A stretch of 49,892 bases of DNA from Bacteroidota bacterium (GCA_003252385.1 QKEH01000079.1:1-49892); one strand, 5' to 3'. Positions 1 through 9,297 are shown, numbered from the stretch's first letter. Notes: generated by a model from the letters alone, not told the origin. Made by a program: numbers and translations.

Positions 1-2757
1 GGTGGCACTGGAAACCATCGGGTTGCAGGTACTGCACTCACCGCAGCGGTCAATAATGTGCAAGTGCCTGCCATTGGCGAAGCAACCCTGCGTATTTGCG
101 GCTCCTTCATCAAAGATTGGGCTTTTAATGTCGATTCCAGAAATGTGATAAAAATTAACGATTACCAATTCAACTTAAACAACGATTGGCGGGGTTTCGG
201 AACGGATAACATGTGGTTTGGCGTTATGGAGTTGGATATTCCCATGGAACACTTAAAAACCAACAATACCATTTTTGCCGACTTTGTGGTCGATGGCGAT
301 TATGCTAACGTGAGTATTCAAACCTGGGATTTCTCGAAGGCTCCCGGCCGCTCCGAAATCGTGGGTGGTTCATCCAGTTCAAGCTCCAGTAGCAGTAGCA
401 GCAGTAGTTCCAGCTCTAGTAGTTCCAGCAGCTCAAGCAGTAGCTCAGGTGGAGGTAGTTCGAGCAGCTCCAGCAGCAGTTCTGGTGGAAACGTTATTAC
501 ACTCGAAGCAGAAAACTACTCCAGCATGGGCGGTGTTAATCAAAACGGCACTATGGGGGGTAAAATTGGCACCATTGGTTCTATTACGTACATGTACGAA
601 ATCATTAATACCGACTGGCTGCAATACATTTTTAATGTTCCCACTAGTGGCAACTATACAGTCGATTTTATTGCCGCTTCTGACCGTACCGACCAAAACA
701 TTCAATATGCTTTGGATGGTACCACTAATGCCACACAAACCATAACCCAAACAGGCTCATTAACCACATTCGGAACAACCCGGGCAGCAACTAATATGGC
801 ATTAACATCAGGTTCGCATACGCTTAAACTTACAGCTTCCGGAACCTATATTCAATGGAATTTGGATAAAACTATTTTAACTCTGTCAAGTAGCAGTAGT
901 AGCTCAAGCAGCAGCTCAAGTAGTTCCAGTAGTAGCAGTAGTAGTTCAAGCAGCTCTAGTAGCTCCAGTAGCAGTGGCGGATCAATACCGGGTACCATTC
1001 AAGCTGAAAGCTATTCTTCACAAAGTGGCATCCAGGTCGAAAGTTGTTCGGAAGGGGGCCAGGATGTTGGATATATTGATGCAGGCGATTGGATGAGCTA
1101 TCAGGTAACTGTTGCTAAAACAGCAGACTACAGTTTGAGCTACCGTGCAGCCGGACTGTACCAAGGCAATGTTGAACTTTTGGTAGATGGAACTTCCAAA
1201 GGAAGCTTAGCTGTTGGCAATACCGGTGGATGGCAAACCTGGAGCGATTTCAATACCTCGGTTAATTTAACCGCAGGGACCCATACTTTGCGTCTGCAAG
1301 CTATTGCCGGCGGATGGAACTTAAACTATATGAAGTTCACTGAAAAAGTTACCACTATTCCCGTTACCTCGGTAACTGTTAATAAAACATCGCTCACGCT
1401 TACAGCAGCAGGCGCAACGGCAAGTATTACGGCAACTGTATTACCAACTAACGCAACCGATCGTTCAGTAAAATGGACCTCCGACAACACTGGAATAGCC
1501 ACAGTCGACCAGAATGGTCTGGTAACCGCAGTAGCCAATGGTACAGCAAAGATTACTGTTACCACAACTGATGGTTCGTTTACCGCTCAAACCAATGTAA
1601 CGGTTAACCTACCAGCTACTCAATATGCGTACCCAAGCGGAACTCCTAATGCTGTTCCCGGAAAAATAGAATCGGAAAATTACGATATTGGGGGCGAAGG
1701 CATTGCTTACCACGATGCCGATGCAACAAATAGCGGTAATACGTATCGTACTGCAGACGGTGTCGACATACAGGCTTGTGGTGAAGGCGGCTATAATGTA
1801 GGCTGGACCCAGGCAGGCGAATGGCTGGAATATACTGTCAATGTGGCCACTGCCGGCAATTACCAGATCGATGTGCGTTACGCTGCAAACTCGGCCACTG
1901 GAACCATTCATGTCGAATTTGGAGGTGTAAATAAAACCGGAAGCATTATCTTACCCGCCACCGGGGCATGGCAGACCTATAAAACGGTAACAGCTACCGC
2001 CACCCTTACTGCAGGTATCCAGGTTATGCGTGTTTATATTGATGCTGCAGGTATTAACCTCAACTACCTGAATATTGTTATGAGTTCATCTCCGGTTGAA
2101 CTGACCATTCAGGCAGAAAGTTTTACAGCAACAGGAGGAACCTATGGAGGATTCCAAACCTATACAACCGGTGGAGTTACTGCTATTAACTGGAACCAAA
2201 CCGGCGACTGGGGCGACTATTCAGTCACTGTTCCCCAAAGTGGTTCGTATAGCGTTGAATACCTGATTAGCACCCCCATGAATGGAGCCGCAATAAAGTT
2301 TAGTCTCAACAACAACGGCATCATGACCGATGCGGTTCCTAACAATGGCAGCTGGGATAGCTTTACTTCCCTGTTTGCTTCCAGGGAAGTGAACCTGAAT
2401 GCCGGAGCACAAACCATTCGTCTGGAAAGTGCCGGAACATCAAATTGGGAGTGGAACCTGGATAAATTTATCCTTCGTCGTACCGGAGCTCAAAAGAGTT
2501 CAAACACCGAATCGGTAACGCAGGAAGTGCTACTTTATCCTAATCCGGCGGATAACGAACTCAATGTTTATATCGGCGGAGAACTTTGCCCCAATGCCCA
2601 AATTGTAGTTCTTAACAGTACCGGTACAGTTTTGCGCATGGAAAGTATGACATCGAACCTGTTGCAAATTGATACCGGCCATTTTCCTAAAGGAATCTAT
2701 GCGATTCGCGTAATCAACGGCAATGAGCATTCTAATAAAATATTCATGAAGCAATAG
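1..2757 (+). CDS. T9SS-exported multi-CBM6 carbohydrate-active enzyme, 3' part (5' end outside window)
   Basis: The reading frame is open from base 1, so this is the C-terminal 918 residues of a longer protein; the GTG at 58 is internal. Counting from base 1, residues ~20-120 form a beta-sandwich-like end of a catalytic region. Its pattern (WFGVMELDIP, then an Asn-Thr strand) resembles the C-terminal domain of GH86 agarases/porphyranases, but that is a weak recollection. Then come polyserine linker 1 (~124-163), a CBM6-like module (~164-296), polyserine linker 2 (~297-326), a second CBM6 (~329-450), a bacterial Ig-like Big_2 domain (~451-537), a third CBM6 (~541-695), a fourth CBM6 (~699-830) and a T9SS type A sorting domain (~840-918, YPNPADNELNV, ending KIFMKQ). 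The fourth CBM6 contains NWEWNLDKFIL, like agarose-binding CBM6 modules. It is probably a secreted or surface-attached polysaccharidase. The catalytic family cannot be assigned from what is visible. The domain order and T9SS tail are secure. Confidence 0.85.
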   Translation, partial: GGTGNHRVAGTALTAAVNNVQVPAIGEATLRICGSFIKDWAFNVDSRNVIKINDYQFNLNNDWRGFGTDNMWFGVMELDIPMEHLKTNNTIFADFVVDGDYANVSIQTWDFSKAPGRSEIVGGSSSSSSSSSSSSSSSSSSSSSSSSSSGGGSSSSSSSSSGGNVITLEAENYSSMGGVNQNGTMGGKIGTIGSITYMYEIINTDWLQYIFNVPTSGNYTVDFIAASDRTDQNIQYALDGTTNATQTITQTGSLTTFGTTRAATNMALTSGSHTLKLTASGTYIQWNLDKTILTLSSSSSSSSSSSSSSSSSSSSSSSSSSSSSSGGSIPGTIQAESYSSQSGIQVESCSEGGQDVGYIDAGDWMSYQVTVAKTADYSLSYRAAGLYQGNVELLVDGTSKGSLAVGNTGGWQTWSDFNTSVNLTAGTHTLRLQAIAGGWNLNYMKFTEKVTTIPVTSVTVNKTSLTLTAAGATASITATVLPTNATDRSVKWTSDNTGIATVDQNGLVTAVANGTAKITVTTTDGSFTAQTNVTVNLPATQYAYPSGTPNAVPGKIESENYDIGGEGIAYHDADATNSGNTYRTADGVDIQACGEGGYNVGWTQAGEWLEYTVNVATAGNYQIDVRYAANSATGTIHVEFGGVNKTGSIILPATGAWQTYKTVTATATLTAGIQVMRVYIDAAGINLNYLNIVMSSSPVELTIQAESFTATGGTYGGFQTYTTGGVTAINWNQTGDWGDYSVTVPQSGSYSVEYLISTPMNGAAIKFSLNNNGIMTDAVPNNGSWDSFTSLFASREVNLNAGAQTIRLESAGTSNWEWNLDKFILRRTGAQKSSNTESVTQEVLLYPNPADNELNVYIGGELCPNAQIVVLNSTGTVLRMESMTSNLLQIDTGHFPKGIYAIRVINGNEHSNKIFMKQ
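370..489 (+). repeat. Polyserine linker 1 coding tract
   Basis: Almost pure serine codons interrupted once by Gly-Gly-Gly, separating the N-terminal region from the first CBM6. TCN and AGY codons are mixed. Polyserine linkers are known spacers in multimodular plant- and algal-wall hydrolases. Confidence 0.9.
889..978 (+). repeat. Polyserine linker 2 coding tract
   Basis: About 28 consecutive serine codons followed by Gly-Gly, between the first and second CBM6 modules of the same protein. Trinucleotide AGC/AGT/TCN mixture; length variation by slippage is likely. Confidence 0.9.
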
Positions 2758-2783
2758 CGTGCATTTTTTTAGTTTGTTTGTTA

Positions 2784-2813
2784 GGGACACCACTTCCGTG
2801 GTGTCCCATTTTA
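2784..2813 (+). terminator. Rho-independent terminator after multi-CBM6 gene
   Basis: Perfect 10-bp stem GGGACACCAC / GTGGTGTCCC with a TTCC loop, followed by ATTTTAT, 27 bp after the stop codon. Confidence 0.85.
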
Positions 2814-2937
2814 TCCAAACTGGTATTTCGCTGCCTTCGTGCCCTCTTCCGATAAACGGGATCCATTCAGCCTTCCCTTATCGTAAAGGCTTTCTCAGCC
2901 CAATAAACTCATAAAATAACCCCTAAAACACGATTCT

Positions 2938-5226
2938 ATGCATAAAAAATTGGTTCAAATACTCCTTCTATGCCTGCTACATTCGCTGGAAGGATCCACT
3001 TGGGCTACCCCTCCGGGAAGCGGCTGGGGCAATCCGGTTTTCCAGGACGACTTTGATGGAACAACAGTTAACACCAGCAACTGGCGCGACCTAACCTGGG
3101 ACGAATTCGACAGTAAACACACTAATGTCAGCAATGGCAACCTGGTTATTACCGGTGAATGTAAGGCTGACTATACCACCCTGGGCGGACGCCTGGATAC
3201 CTGGGGCAAACGAACCTTCCGCTACGGGTACTACGAAACCCGCTGCCGTATCGAATCAAAAAGTGGGACAATATGGCCTGCCGTATGGTTAGGAAATGGG
3301 CTAAACGATACCGAACTGGATATTTTCGAATGGATGCATGACAACAACGATGGTGGCACAGGCCCCAATCAATCCCATCACTTTCGCGACGACGCAAACA
3401 TCATCGTAAAAGCATCCCCTGGCATAAACCCTGCCGACTGGCATATCTATGCAGTGCTTTGGACTCCTTCAGAAATATCGTTCTATATCGATGGCGGCTT
3501 CCAGTATTCCTCGCCACGATGGGCCGAAGCCAACGACTATATCTATATGTTGCTGACATCAAGCCCCGACAAAACCCTTCTGAATTTTCATTATCCGGCC
3601 TACGACTATCCCGAATTCTATGTCGATTACATCAGGGTGTGGCAAAAAACCGATTACAGCACCACGGTTGGCCCCAAACGAGCTGCCCATCCAATTCCTG
3701 GAGTTATTGAGGCGGAAGAATTCTACATGCCCTCGGGAATACAAACCATAGGCTGTAGCGAAGGAACCACAGCTGTGGGATATCTGGATGCCGGCGACTG
3801 GATGGATTACTCGGTAACTATTGCCGCTGCCGGATCCTACAACCTGTGCTACCGGGCTGCAACCGCCTGGAGTGGAAATATCGAATGCTATGTCGATGGC
3901 ACATTTCAAAAAAGCACCTCTATAACCTCCACCGGTGACTGGCAGGCTTATAAGGATTTCAATACCACCGTTACCCTGCCCTCGGGGCAACATACGATGA
4001 GGCTTAAGGCTGCCAGCGATGGCACCAATGCCAGCTGGAACCTCAACAAAATGACGTTTACCTCTGCCAGCTCAAGTAGTTCATCAAGCAGTTCTTCGAG
4101 CAGCTCATCAAGTGGCGGAGGAAGCAGTATTCCAGGTAAAATTGAAGCTGAATCGTACAGTAGCATGAGTGGCATTCAAACACAAACTACATCGGACGTA
4201 GGCGGAGGGCTCAATGTGGGATGGATTGATGCCGGCGATTGGATGGATTATGCCGTGAACGTAGTCCAAACCGGCCGTTACAATCTTATTTATCGCGGTG
4301 CAGGAATTGGCAGCGGATCGGTCGAATGCCTAGTCGATGGATCGTCCAAGGGATCCATATCAATTGGCAACACCGGCGGCTGGCAGATCTGGAGCAATTT
4401 CTCCACCACACTGGATCTGGCTTCAGGTAACCACACACTTCGAATTAAAGCGCTGGCTGGTGGATGGAACCTCAACTACTTAACCTTTGTACAAAGTTCG
4501 AGCAGTTCGTCCAGCTCCAGTTCTAGTTCTAGTTCTAGTTCAAGCAGTAGTTCCGGGGGAGGCAATACCTCGGCTCCTATTGGCCAGGTGATATGGCTTA
4601 TGGGCAATAACGGCCAGTATGTATGCTCCGAAAATGGCACACAAGCCATAAATTGCAACCGCTCTTCTGTGGGCGCATGGGAAAAATTCACGGTAGTCGA
4701 TGCCGGCAATGGAAAAATTGCCCTCATGGGAAACAACAACCGGTATGTAAGCAGCCAAAACGGAACCGCCTCGATGACCTGTACCAGCACCAGCATAGGT
4801 TCTTACGAAATGTTTACCTGGGAAACACCAGGCACAGGCACCTTGTCGCTAAAAGGAAATAATAACAAGTACGTGAGCTCGGAAAACGGTTTACAAGCCA
4901 TGAGCTGCAACCGATTGTCGGCAGGAACCTGGGAAACTTTCACCTTTGGAGTAACCAGCAAGTCTGCCGAAGAGGCAACACCCCTGTCGGAGCAACTGTA
5001 TGTATATCCAAATCCAACTCATGATGATTTGAACATTACACTGAGCGGAACCATACAGTCCCACGCACAAATCGGCTTGTATAACTGTTCTGGAATGCAA
5101 CTTAGAGCTTTATCGCTGACTAGTGACGAAGTGCATTTGTACCTGAACAATTTGCCCAATGGCATCTATATTCTGAAGGTCATTAACGGAAACCATGTGC
5201 TATCGCGACGCATCATTAAAGACTAA
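2938..5226 (+). CDS. GH16 endo-glycanase with two CBM6, fascin-like trefoil and T9SS tail
   Basis: 762-residue secreted enzyme. Residues 1-23 are a signal peptide. The GH16 beta-jelly-roll spans ~25-242 with the catalytic ExDxxE motif as ELDIFE (nucleophile E126, D128, acid/base E131). GH16 retaining enzymes cut beta-1,3/1,4-glucans or galactans; the [18 protein letters not shown] block resembles laminarinase-type members, so a beta-glucanase is favoured. A CBM6 (~251-376), a polyserine linker, a second CBM6 (~398-519), and another polyserine/Gly linker follow. Next are three ~40-residue repeats of the type GNNxxYVSSENG (~545-672), a fascin/ricin-like beta-trefoil. The protein ends in a T9SS sorting domain (~685-762, [11 protein letters not shown], ending RRIIKD). 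The downstream GH16 at 5596 is a paralogue. A terminator follows, so the gene is probably transcribed alone. Exact substrate is not determinable. Confidence 0.92.
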   Translation: MHKKLVQILLLCLLHSLEGSTWATPPGSGWGNPVFQDDFDGTTVNTSNWRDLTWDEFDSKHTNVSNGNLVITGECKADYTTLGGRLDTWGKRTFRYGYYETRCRIESKSGTIWPAVWLGNGLNDTELDIFEWMHDNNDGGTGPNQSHHFRDDANIIVKASPGINPADWHIYAVLWTPSEISFYIDGGFQYSSPRWAEANDYIYMLLTSSPDKTLLNFHYPAYDYPEFYVDYIRVWQKTDYSTTVGPKRAAHPIPGVIEAEEFYMPSGIQTIGCSEGTTAVGYLDAGDWMDYSVTIAAAGSYNLCYRAATAWSGNIECYVDGTFQKSTSITSTGDWQAYKDFNTTVTLPSGQHTMRLKAASDGTNASWNLNKMTFTSASSSSSSSSSSSSSSSGGGSSIPGKIEAESYSSMSGIQTQTTSDVGGGLNVGWIDAGDWMDYAVNVVQTGRYNLIYRGAGIGSGSVECLVDGSSKGSISIGNTGGWQIWSNFSTTLDLASGNHTLRIKALAGGWNLNYLTFVQSSSSSSSSSSSSSSSSSSSSGGGNTSAPIGQVIWLMGNNGQYVCSENGTQAINCNRSSVGAWEKFTVVDAGNGKIALMGNNNRYVSSQNGTASMTCTSTSIGSYEMFTWETPGTGTLSLKGNNNKYVSSENGLQAMSCNRLSAGTWETFTFGVTSKSAEEATPLSEQLYVYPNPTHDDLNITLSGTIQSHAQIGLYNCSGMQLRALSLTSDEVHLYLNNLPNGIYILKVINGNHVLSRRIIKD
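4066..4128 (+). repeat. Polyserine linker between the two CBM6 modules of the GH16
   Basis: About 17 serine codons followed by three glycines and two further serines; same composition as the linkers in the upstream gene. Confidence 0.85.
4495..4563 (+). repeat. Polyserine linker before the fascin-like domain
   Basis: About 20 serine codons ending in Gly-Gly-Gly. It contains a nearly pure hexanucleotide run, TCTAGT repeated around 4522-4540, a likely recent slippage expansion. Confidence 0.85.
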
Positions 5227-5250
5227 TTCAGATTAACCACTCGAAATGCA

Positions 5251-5283
5251 AAGGCCGACTAATTTTCAAGTCGGCCTTCTTTA
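5251..5283 (+). terminator. Rho-independent terminator after first GH16
   Basis: Perfect 10-bp stem AAGGCCGACT / AGTCGGCCTT (5251-5260 and 5269-5278) with an 8-nt loop, followed by CTTTAT, 25 bp after the stop. Confidence 0.85.
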
Positions 5284-5456
5284 TGTGTATGCTCTGTAAA
5301 AAGTTGTGTCCAGAAGCAGGCAACACGAAAATTTGCCAATATTACCGGTGTAGAATGCGCCAGTAGCAGACTTCTGTAAGTCTCTAGCAGTTGCCCCTAT
5401 TAATTCATAGCAATCTGAATACCTGGCAATGGTTATAGGATATTTATTATAAAAAA

Positions 5457-5483
5457 ATCTACCTTGTAGATATTTTGTTGATA
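5457..5483 (+). promoter_or_regulatory. Candidate operator: tandem TTGTNGAT element, copy A
   Basis: A 27-bp segment matching 13918-13944 at 24 of 27 positions. It starts ATCTACCTTGT and holds two direct half-sites, TTGTAGAT and TTGTTGAT, 11 bp apart (one helical turn); its first 15 bp, ATCTAC-CTT-GTAGAT, also form a palindrome. It lies about 10 bp upstream of a predicted -33 element for the second GH16, an activator-type position. Binding by the TPR/HTH regulator at 12205-13857 is inference. Confidence 0.55.
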
Positions 5484-5492
5484 TAACTTTAG

Positions 5493-5523
5493 TTGCTTCA
5501 TAATCCGTTGCCAACTATACTTG
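5493..5523 (+). promoter_or_regulatory. Predicted Bacteroidetes promoter for the second GH16
   Basis: TTG (5493-5495), a 20-nt spacer and TATACTTG (5516-5523), one mismatch from the TAnnTTTG -7 consensus. The start codon is 72 bp downstream. The remaining gene-free DNA (5284-5595) holds the operator candidate and nothing else I recognise. Confidence 0.45.
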
Positions 5524-5595
5524 CCGGATAAATGATGAAGTAGAACTCCAGGTTTAAACTGAGCCATTTGCAAAATTTAATCCCCATTTTTTCTC

Positions 5596-6972
5596 ATGAA
5601 ACGAAAGATACTTTTTCTTATCCTGCCCATCCATTTCCTTCTTCCAATTACGTTAGTATTTGCCCAGCCCGGAACCGGATGGGGCGACCCGATATTTGAC
5701 GAAGAATTTGATGGCAGCACCATTAATGCCGCAATGTGGCGCGACCTTACCTGGGATGAATATAAAGCCGAAAACACCTCCGTATCCAACGATATGTTGA
5801 TCATAAACAACGAATGCACCGGCGATGGAAGCACCTACGGCGGCCGGGTAGATACCTGGGGAATACAGACTTTCCGCTATGGTTATTACGAAATCCGCTG
5901 CCGTACCGAATACAAGGCTCGCACCACCTGGCCGGCAGCATGGCTGGGGCTCAATGCCAACAATACCGAACTGGATCTGTTCGAATGGTTCCACCATTCG
6001 TACGACGATGGCATGGGTCCCAACCAATCGCATCACTTTAAAGACGATCGCAACATCATTGTTAATCTGCACGATTCGATCGACCCTTCTGACTGGCATA
6101 CCTATGCCGTTCTTTGGACTCCATCGGAGATCAGTTTTTATGTAGACGGACAATTCCATTACTCCTCCCCTGCCTGGGCAGAAGCCAACGATGAGATTTA
6201 CTTATTGCTCACCTCCAGCCCAGACCAAAACCTGACCACGCATTCACCGGGCGATTCCTACCCGGACTTTTACGTAGATTATGTGCGCATCTGGCAAAAA
6301 GCAGATTACAGCACCACCGTTGGAGAATACCGCCCGCCCTGCCCCGTTCCGGGTTTTATCGAAGGTGAAGACTTTACCATGCCTTACGGCATTCAGAATG
6401 TGGGTTGCAGCGAAGGCGGACTGGCCGTAGGCTATCTCGACACCGGCGATTGGTTAAAATATAATGTTTCGGTGTTTGCAACAGGCACCTACCAGATTAC
6501 ATTCCGAATGGCAACAGCATCCAGTGGCTCGGTAAAAGTGTATGTGGACAACGTCATACAGACCTCCTTGTCGATTGGAAACACCGGAGGCTGGCAAAAC
6601 TGGCGCGACTTTAGCACCCAGGTACAATTGCCTCAGGGCGAACACGAACTCAAACTTCAGGCCACGGGTAGCTGGAATCTTAACAATATGGAGATCACCC
6701 TGGTCCAAACCGGGCTTGATGATGCTCTTACTACTGGCGGATCGGTACAGGTGTACCCGAACCCTACAGCCGATAAGGTGTTTTTCGCCAACCTGCCCGA
6801 AGGAAACTATACCGTGCGAATAGCCAACCTGGACGGAAAGATCGTTAGGCAATTTAATGCACAATCGCTCCAGTATGGTATTTCGTTGCATGAGCTCTTG
6901 CCCGGAATGTATTGTATTCAGCTGATGAGTGACACCTACAGTTCCTCCTATAGAATAGTAAAGAGCAACTAA
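5596..6972 (+). CDS. GH16 endo-glycanase with one CBM6 and T9SS tail
   Basis: 458-residue secreted paralogue of the GH16 at 2938. Signal peptide 1-23 (ends TLVFAQ), GH16 domain ~25-240 with the same ELDLFE catalytic motif (E125, D127, E130), one CBM6 (~250-375, with the typical GDWLKYNV and WNLNNMEI strands), and a short T9SS sorting domain (~385-458, YPNPTADKV, ending YRIVKSN). It lacks polyserine linkers, the second CBM6 and the fascin-like domain of its neighbour. The two GH16 domains share long stretches, for example [13 protein letters not shown], so tandem duplication is likely. It is preceded by a candidate operator and promoter, suggesting separate induction. It would act outside the cell on the same or a related glucan. 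Family assignment is secure; substrate is not. Confidence 0.92.
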   Translation: MKRKILFLILPIHFLLPITLVFAQPGTGWGDPIFDEEFDGSTINAAMWRDLTWDEYKAENTSVSNDMLIINNECTGDGSTYGGRVDTWGIQTFRYGYYEIRCRTEYKARTTWPAAWLGLNANNTELDLFEWFHHSYDDGMGPNQSHHFKDDRNIIVNLHDSIDPSDWHTYAVLWTPSEISFYVDGQFHYSSPAWAEANDEIYLLLTSSPDQNLTTHSPGDSYPDFYVDYVRIWQKADYSTTVGEYRPPCPVPGFIEGEDFTMPYGIQNVGCSEGGLAVGYLDTGDWLKYNVSVFATGTYQITFRMATASSGSVKVYVDNVIQTSLSIGNTGGWQNWRDFSTQVQLPQGEHELKLQATGSWNLNNMEITLVQTGLDDALTTGGSVQVYPNPTADKVFFANLPEGNYTVRIANLDGKIVRQFNAQSLQYGISLHELLPGMYCIQLMSDTYSSSYRIVKSN

Positions 6973-7261
6973 ATGGCAGCCGAAGTAAAACGCGATTCTT
7001 TTAATTAGGCTACTTGAATTTCCTTATGAATAACCGTAAACACACGCATTGGATGTTTAGCCAAAGAATGCGCTTACCTGCCCGAGCTCAATTTGACCAT
7101 ATACCAACCGATAACTTACACGAAGAGGATTGTTCTTAAAACCCAATATGGAATTTGCATGTTAGCAGCTGATGTCCTCAGGAAATTGAGAACATCAATT
7201 GCCCTATCGAATATGATCTGTATGACCGCTATTGCCCTCAATTAAAATACACTAAGATATA
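6973..7261 (+). other. Gene-free spacer with one imperfect hairpin
   Basis: 289 bp without a plausible gene. The only structure seen is GATGT-C-CTCA, loop GGAAAT, TGAG-A-ACATC (7171-7196), not followed by a T-run, so not a classical terminator. It may be a leader structure of the GH43 transcript or chance. Confidence 0.3.
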
Positions 7262-9247
7262 ATGATAACTCCTTCACGAATAAAAAAAAACAGGCAAATT
7301 GGGTGCTGTGTTGCTCTGATACTGGCATTTCCGTTGTATACAATTGCACAAAACCCATTTATTACAAACCGTTACACCGCTGACCCTACTGCCCGGGTTT
7401 TTAATGACACCTTATTTGTGTATCCTTCCAGCGATACCGTTTGTAACCTGATAGAGGAAAACAATGGCTTTTGCATGCACAACTACCATGTATACTCCAC
7501 CACCGACCTGACCCATTGGACAGATCATGGCCATATTGTTGAGCAAAATTCGGTACCCTGGGTACAAAAAAACAGCTACGGCATGTGGGCTCCGGATTGC
7601 ATCAGAAAGGACGGCAGGTACTATTTCTACTTCCCGGCCATACCTGCGGACGGAAGTGCATTCCGGCGAATTGGCGTGGCTATCGCCCAGCAACCCACCG
7701 GGCCATTTGTGCCAGAACCAGATTATATCCAGGGCATTGGAGGAATCGACCCCAATATTTTTATAGACGACGACGGTAGAACCTATCTCTACTTTGGGGG
7801 TGGCGAACAGCTCAACGTGGTGGAACTTAACGAGGATTTGGTATCCATCAAAGGCCAGGTGGCCGTAGTGCAAGGCCTGCCCGCCGGTTACAAAGAAGGT
7901 TCGTTTGTTTTCAAACGCAACGGCATTTACTATTTCACATTCCCTCATGCACCCGGAGCTTCTGAAGAAATTGCCTATGCCATGGGAAAATCGCCATTGG
8001 GACCCTTCGAATATCAAGGAGTTATTATTGATCGTTGGACCGACGGATGTTGGACCAACCACCACTCCATTGTAGAGTACCGGGGACAGTGGTATATATT
8101 TTACCACCACTTCGAAACCTCCTATAGCATGACCCGGCGTTCCATCTGTGCCGACAAAATTAGTTTTAACCCCGATGGTACCATTCCAAAAATTCATGCC
8201 ACCAAACGCGGAATTGGCCAAATTTCAGCCAATCAAACTATTCAGGCCGACCGTTACAGTCTCCTGCTTAACGCTCATACCGCACCGCAACATCACGAAG
8301 CATTCTACAACTGGGTAATTAAAGATATTACGGACAGCACACGGATACGGGTCGATGAAATCGATTTTGGACAAGAAGACTTTGCCGGAGTAGTTGCCTA
8401 TGTCAATGCTCCCACCGAAGGAGGCAATCTTCAAATTAGAGCCAATGACGGCGTCATTGCTTCGGCTTCCTTACCAAAAACTCACCTTTACCAATGGGTT
8501 GCAGTATACCTGCCATTGACTAAAAAGGTGAAAGGCCTGCAAAACCTGGAGTTCACTTTTGAAAACAGCTCGGACGATGTACAATTGGACTGGATTCGTT
8601 TCGTCCCCAAGGGCATAGCCGCCATTGTTAAATCATACGAACTGGAAATGGATTACCAGAATGTCGAATTTCTCTCGGGACAAAACAACATACGCCTGAC
8701 AAAACCCGATATGACAAGTATAAATGAGCTACAATGTGGCGAGGTGTCAAACGACGGCCGTATAGAAATTCGACTTAATGGGGAAACAAGGAATTCATCT
8801 TCGCCCTTGAAAGCGAATGACATACTCGATTTCTCCGTGATCGGCAAAGAACATTGGTTCTCGGCTTTCGACACCATAAAGGCTTCTGCCTATACCAATA
8901 TGAATGGCATATCCACCGAGCCTTGTTGGAGCGGCGGGCAAAATGTAGCCTTTATCGAGAATGGCGATTATATTGAATTCAACAACCTGATCTTTGATCG
9001 GCCAGCCAGGAATATCGAAGTCTCAGTAGCTTCTGAGCGATTGGGAGGTAGTATTGAAATACGGAAGGACAATATTAAGGGAGAAGTTATTGCAACTATA
9101 GACGTTCCCAGTACCGGGGGTTGGCAAAATTGGAATTCCCGGCACATTGAACTCAATACCCCGGTTAACGAGAATCATAAAATTGTAGTCATGTTTAATG
9201 GGGGTGACGGTTTCCTGTTTAACCTGGATTGGATACGATTTTACTAA
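7262..9247 (+). CDS. GH43 family glycosidase with two CBM6-like domains
   Basis: 661 residues. A signal peptide (~1-30, ends YTIAQ) is followed by a five-bladed GH43 propeller (~31-325). The three catalytic acids are visible: general base D41 in TADPTARV, pKa-modulating D163 in GGIDPNIF, and general acid E212 in YKEGSFVF. Two beta-sandwich modules follow (~340-455 and ~530-661), each ending in a CBM6-type LDWIRF strand. Known GH43 activities are mainly alpha-L-arabinofuranosidase, beta-xylosidase and galactan exo-hydrolase; the N-terminal sequence is closest to the xylosidase/arabinofuranosidase type. There is no T9SS tail, unlike the GH16s, so the enzyme is probably periplasmic. The GH3 gene starts 50 bp downstream, probably in one operon. 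The ATG at 7262 is the only start giving a full signal peptide. Confidence 0.9.
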   Translation: MITPSRIKKNRQIGCCVALILAFPLYTIAQNPFITNRYTADPTARVFNDTLFVYPSSDTVCNLIEENNGFCMHNYHVYSTTDLTHWTDHGHIVEQNSVPWVQKNSYGMWAPDCIRKDGRYYFYFPAIPADGSAFRRIGVAIAQQPTGPFVPEPDYIQGIGGIDPNIFIDDDGRTYLYFGGGEQLNVVELNEDLVSIKGQVAVVQGLPAGYKEGSFVFKRNGIYYFTFPHAPGASEEIAYAMGKSPLGPFEYQGVIIDRWTDGCWTNHHSIVEYRGQWYIFYHHFETSYSMTRRSICADKISFNPDGTIPKIHATKRGIGQISANQTIQADRYSLLLNAHTAPQHHEAFYNWVIKDITDSTRIRVDEIDFGQEDFAGVVAYVNAPTEGGNLQIRANDGVIASASLPKTHLYQWVAVYLPLTKKVKGLQNLEFTFENSSDDVQLDWIRFVPKGIAAIVKSYELEMDYQNVEFLSGQNNIRLTKPDMTSINELQCGEVSNDGRIEIRLNGETRNSSSPLKANDILDFSVIGKEHWFSAFDTIKASAYTNMNGISTEPCWSGGQNVAFIENGDYIEFNNLIFDRPARNIEVSVASERLGGSIEIRKDNIKGEVIATIDVPSTGGWQNWNSRHIELNTPVNENHKIVVMFNGGDGFLFNLDWIRFY

Positions 9248-9297
9248 TCCTCCTCAAATGCTACATACACACATTTTGAACCTATAAAAAACAGCCC

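Noticed and set aside
370-489. Short-period repeats resembling a CRISPR or satellite array
   Set aside because: Period is one to two codons and all units encode serine in frame; no spacers, so they are protein linkers.
7412-8221. 269-codon open frame antisense to the GH43 gene
   Set aside because: Shadow of a well-supported gene with all catalytic residues; no promoter or recognisable protein features.
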